Positions 61,517 to 64,000 of a DNA stretch of 64,000 nucleotides are shown here, one piece after another. A program made the translations under genes and the position numbers. How positions within the stretch are numbered: position 1 is the first letter of the stretch; each line of letters begins with the position of its first letter. The notes under the pieces were generated by a model that made no database searches, was not told where the DNA came from, and saw only the letters and a list, made by a program, of their open reading frames with translations. The DNA is from Penelope pileata (taxonomy: Eukaryota > Chordata > Aves > Galliformes > Cracidae), in NCBI GenBank assembly GCA_013396635.1, contig WBMW01001708.1, positions 1,306,105 to 1,370,104 of the forward strand, written 5' to 3'.

Positions 61517-62078
61517 CATTTGAGGTCAAGGGAGGTGATCCTCCCCCTCTGCTCTGCCCTGGTCAAGCCTCATCTGGAGTATTGTGTCCACGTCTGAGCT
61601 CCCCAGTACAAAAAAGACAGGGATCTCCTGGAAAGAGTCCAGCAGAAGGCCACAAAGATGACTGGGGGCCTGGAGCATCTCCCTTTTGAGGAAAGGCTGA
61701 GTGACCTGGGTCTGTTCAGCCTGGAGAAGAGAAGATTGAGAGGGGATCTGATCCATGTTTATAAATATCTAAGGTGTGGGAGGCAAAGGGATGAGACCAG
61801 ACTTTTTTCAGTTGTGTGTAGTGATAAGGCAAGGGGAAATGGCAAAAAACTGGAACATCCATGCACAAACATGCATAAGAACTTCTTCACAGTGCAGGTG
61901 GTGGGGCACTGGAACAGGCTGCCCAGGGAGGTGGTGGAGTCTCCTTCCCTGGAGATATTCAAGACCCATCTGGACACCTACCTGTGTGACCTGCTGTAGG
62001 GAACCTGCTTTGGCAGGGGGTTGGACTTATGACAATCTCTAGAGGTCCCTTCCAACCCGTGTGATTCTGTGATTCTTA
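61517..62078 (+). mobile_element. CR1 LINE, 3' end
   Basis: A plus-oriented, 5'-truncated CR1 encodes the end of pol: a 113-codon frame from 61658 includes TGGLEHLPFEERLSDLGLFS and VVGHWNRLPREVVESPSLEI. It closes with the tail gtgattctgtgattctta. The 3' untranslated part (ctttggcagggggttgg) differs from the other copies, so it belongs to a different subfamily. The frame is a fragment without the catalytic region. Confidence 0.93.
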
Positions 62079-62187
62079 CACCTCTGCAGATGCAGTTGTC
62101 CGTTTTACCTACAGAATAATCTTAGCTCTCATTCCTGCTATGAAACACAGTTTTAATTACTGTACCAAAATTTTGCTTCCTTTTTAG

Positions 62188-62307
62188 GTATTGGTGGATT
62201 TATGGTACGTCAAAGAAGTCGTACAGGGCAGGGGAAGACTAAAAGATCTCTCTCCAGGAAAGATTCTTCTGGATCTGTTTCTGAGCAGTTGCCTGGCAGA
62301 GATGAGG
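62188..62307 (+). CDS. KMT2C: KMT2C exon 25 (basic linker)
   Basis: Forty codons encode GIGGFMVRQRSRTGQGKTKR, then SLSRKDSSGSVSEQLPGRDE. This is a strongly basic, Ser-rich segment nearly identical to mammals in its first half. The acceptor is tttttag and the donor gtaagt. Both ends are phase 1. This is the last exon in the window; the next one, which in human begins with a WSEQLP-type segment, was not found before position 64000. The remaining C-terminal part, including the SET domain, lies downstream. Confidence 0.96.
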
Positions 62308-64000
62308 GTAAGTGCAGAAACTTACTTTTGATTTTTTGTTCATGCTTAATATGGTAAAAATAATTCAACTTATGGTGTATAAAACTTAGGATGTGTCAGA
62401 GCTCTATCTTTGAGCTGTAGAAGACAGGAAGGTAGGGAAACCCGTAAAAAATGAGGCAAGATCAGAACAACCCTTCTGATATGCCTTCCTTTGGATGTAA
62501 TCCTGATCTACAGGTGTTTTTTGGATCATCAGTTTTAATGTTCACCAGTGTTCTGTGTTACACAGAGATGTTAGATCTCTCTATGCATCTGTATTTGCTC
62601 TGTGAATCCTATACAACAGGATCCTGTTCAACAATATATTTGCTGTTGTATGAAGAAGTAATTCCCTTTGTTCATTTTAAACTGTGTGAGAGTTTCATAA
62701 GGTACCCTCATGTTTTATCATGACTAAAAAAAAAATCAGTATTAATTTATAGTACACTAAGATGCTCTAGTTGTGTCATATTCCCCCTTCAGTTGTTGTC
62801 TTTTCCAGGGCTGAAGAGTCCTACTCTGTTTGATCTCTTTTCTCATAGCAAAGCTATTCTGATGTTCTAATACGCAGTGGGTTGGGCATCAAGCAAGAGG
62901 TCAGGTTTTGGTAATGGGACTTATTCTCATGCTTGCTGTGTGTACTTAGACTAATTATTTCATCCATCTAGGTTTATTCACACTGTATAGTATACATGTT
63001 ATTTAGGTATCATTGAGGTGAGATGTGGAATGTGTTTAGTTCAGAGTCGCAGTCTCCTATTGTCAGTAGAAAGAGGCAGCTGCTTCTAAAAGTTGACTGA
63101 CAGCATCTTAGAGGACTCTGACCTTCAATTTCTCATGTTATTCTCTCCTGTCTCTTCAGTTTTTAACTTGGTGAAGACCTACCTTTACTGCAGAATGTAG
63201 GCAGTATTAAAAACTAATAATTTTTTTGCTTTTTTGCATTTGTAGAACTACTTTAGGAAGTCAGTAAATATTTCTGTTGTTACTGCAACTCAGTATTGTA
63301 GCTGGGTCCCCAGTTCAGTTTGCTTTCTCTTCAGTATTAGTGTTACAGCTATGTTTTCCTACTTTTTAAGTGCTATGTCTGTGTGGTATACTGAATTGTT
63401 TCAGGTGGTACTGAAAAAGTAAAGTTTTTCAACTAATATATAGGGATCTTCTTGAAGTTTAGGGGGAAAAAGGGGGTTGAGAAGTTAATTACCCAGTCTT
63501 GGTAAAAGTACAATGCATGTTGTTAAAAAGGTACAATACAATGCACGTTGTTCAATTCTTAAGTAGTCTTCAGTTAAACAGTTAAGCTGCTTCTCTTGCT
63601 CAGGCACAATTACTTGTTAAGAAAAATATCACTTGGAAAATCTTTGTGTATTTTAAATCATCATAGCTTGCTGAGAGCCTGCTCATCAGCCTTTTCAAGT
63701 TGTTGGTACTCTTGTCATGTCCCACTTCCATTTGCTTCAAAAGCTGCTGCTTGAACAATGCAGAGATCACAGTGCTGGTGAGCCTCAGTCTGCTCACTGT
63801 CCTCTGACTGTGGTACCAGAGATGACTGTAGTACAAAGCATGGCAGATTGTTCTACACAATGTAGTTTTTTTTAAATAACTTCCCAGGGTCATTAACTTC
63901 TTGTAATTAGCTTTAGCTAGGGAGAAGTGGAGGACTTAAAAACCTTACCTCTTAGTGTTTTCACTGATGTGTTGAAATAAAGTATTGAATGATTGATTAG
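62308..64000 (+). other. KMT2C: Intron 25, 5' part
   Basis: The intron starts with gtaagt and continues past the window end. I found no exon matching the following KMT2C sequence. A near-duplicate word pair (gtacaatgcatgttgtt and acaatgcacgttgtt) lies at 63508-63552. The 97-aa minus-strand frame at 63600-63893 has no recognised similarity. Confidence 0.85.

Larger units (their letters stand above)
59847..62187 (+). other. KMT2C: Intron 24 (phase 1)
   Basis: A 2.3 kb intron bounded by gtagga and ttttttag. It contains the duplicated donor motif, a short GT repeat (about 60196-60212) and a plus-oriented CR1 (61517-62078) that ends only about 110 nt before exon 25. A 132-codon open frame at 60461-60859 has no recognised similarity. 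Confidence 0.88.

Noticed and set aside
1..64000. tRNA, rRNA, CRISPR, bacterial operon or provirus structures
   Set aside because: No cloverleaf-like boxes, repeat-spacer pattern, ribosomal sequence or LTR-bounded gag-pol was seen; the only mobile sequences recognised are LINE (CR1 type).

Overview
The window is vertebrate nuclear DNA, most likely from a bird. It holds an internal slice of one very large plus-strand gene, the histone H3K4 methyltransferase KMT2C (MLL3). I recognise the gene from its spliced translation: a chain of PHD zinc fingers, then a Ser/Thr/Glu-rich linker, then a second PHD cluster followed by basic, AT-hook-like segments. Every interspersed repeat I can name is a CR1 LINE with the short ATTCTRTG-type 3' tail seen in birds and other sauropsids. 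One ambiguous base (N, position 42746) shows that this is assembled genomic sequence.

Layout. Nineteen exons are well supported by AG/GT borders, matching phases and protein similarity; a twentieth (28741-28812) is a weaker candidate. Numbers follow human KMT2C and come from memory: I placed them by counting exons and by fitting well-known human residues (R380 in exon 8, Y816 in exon 14, C988 in exon 18). They are tentative. Exon 6 (181-290) is followed by a 20.2 kb intron. Exons 7-12 (20474-28144) carry the N-terminal PHD cluster. Exon 14 (30051-30790) is the large linker exon. Exons 15-17 carry Gly/Arg-rich and acidic linkers. Exons 18-21 (44747-47798) carry the second PHD cluster. Exons 22-25 (54687-62307) carry basic linker sequence. 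The gene runs off both ends; promoter, start codon, FYR and SET domains are outside. About 3.2 kb (5%) is coding.

The remaining 95% is intron. It holds seven CR1 copies, including a younger one nested in an older one and an inverted pair of near-identical 3' ends (about 42.8 kb and 51 kb) that brackets exons 17-21. It also holds a probable older LINE remnant near 41.6-42.1 kb, simple repeats and homopolymers. No separate functional gene, tRNA, rRNA or CRISPR array was seen.

The leads worth checking are intronic: three exon-like segments (19651-19792, 26111-26222, 57602-57691), all of which would end the reading frame if included; an exon 24 border copied 51 nt downstream with a near-donor; a poorly conserved exon 13 candidate; two minus-strand coding-like relics (about 2.7-3.2 kb and 18.4-18.7 kb); and a GC-rich, possibly pseudogenic pocket at 35.5-36.5 kb. 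I found nothing I would call a new biological system with confidence.
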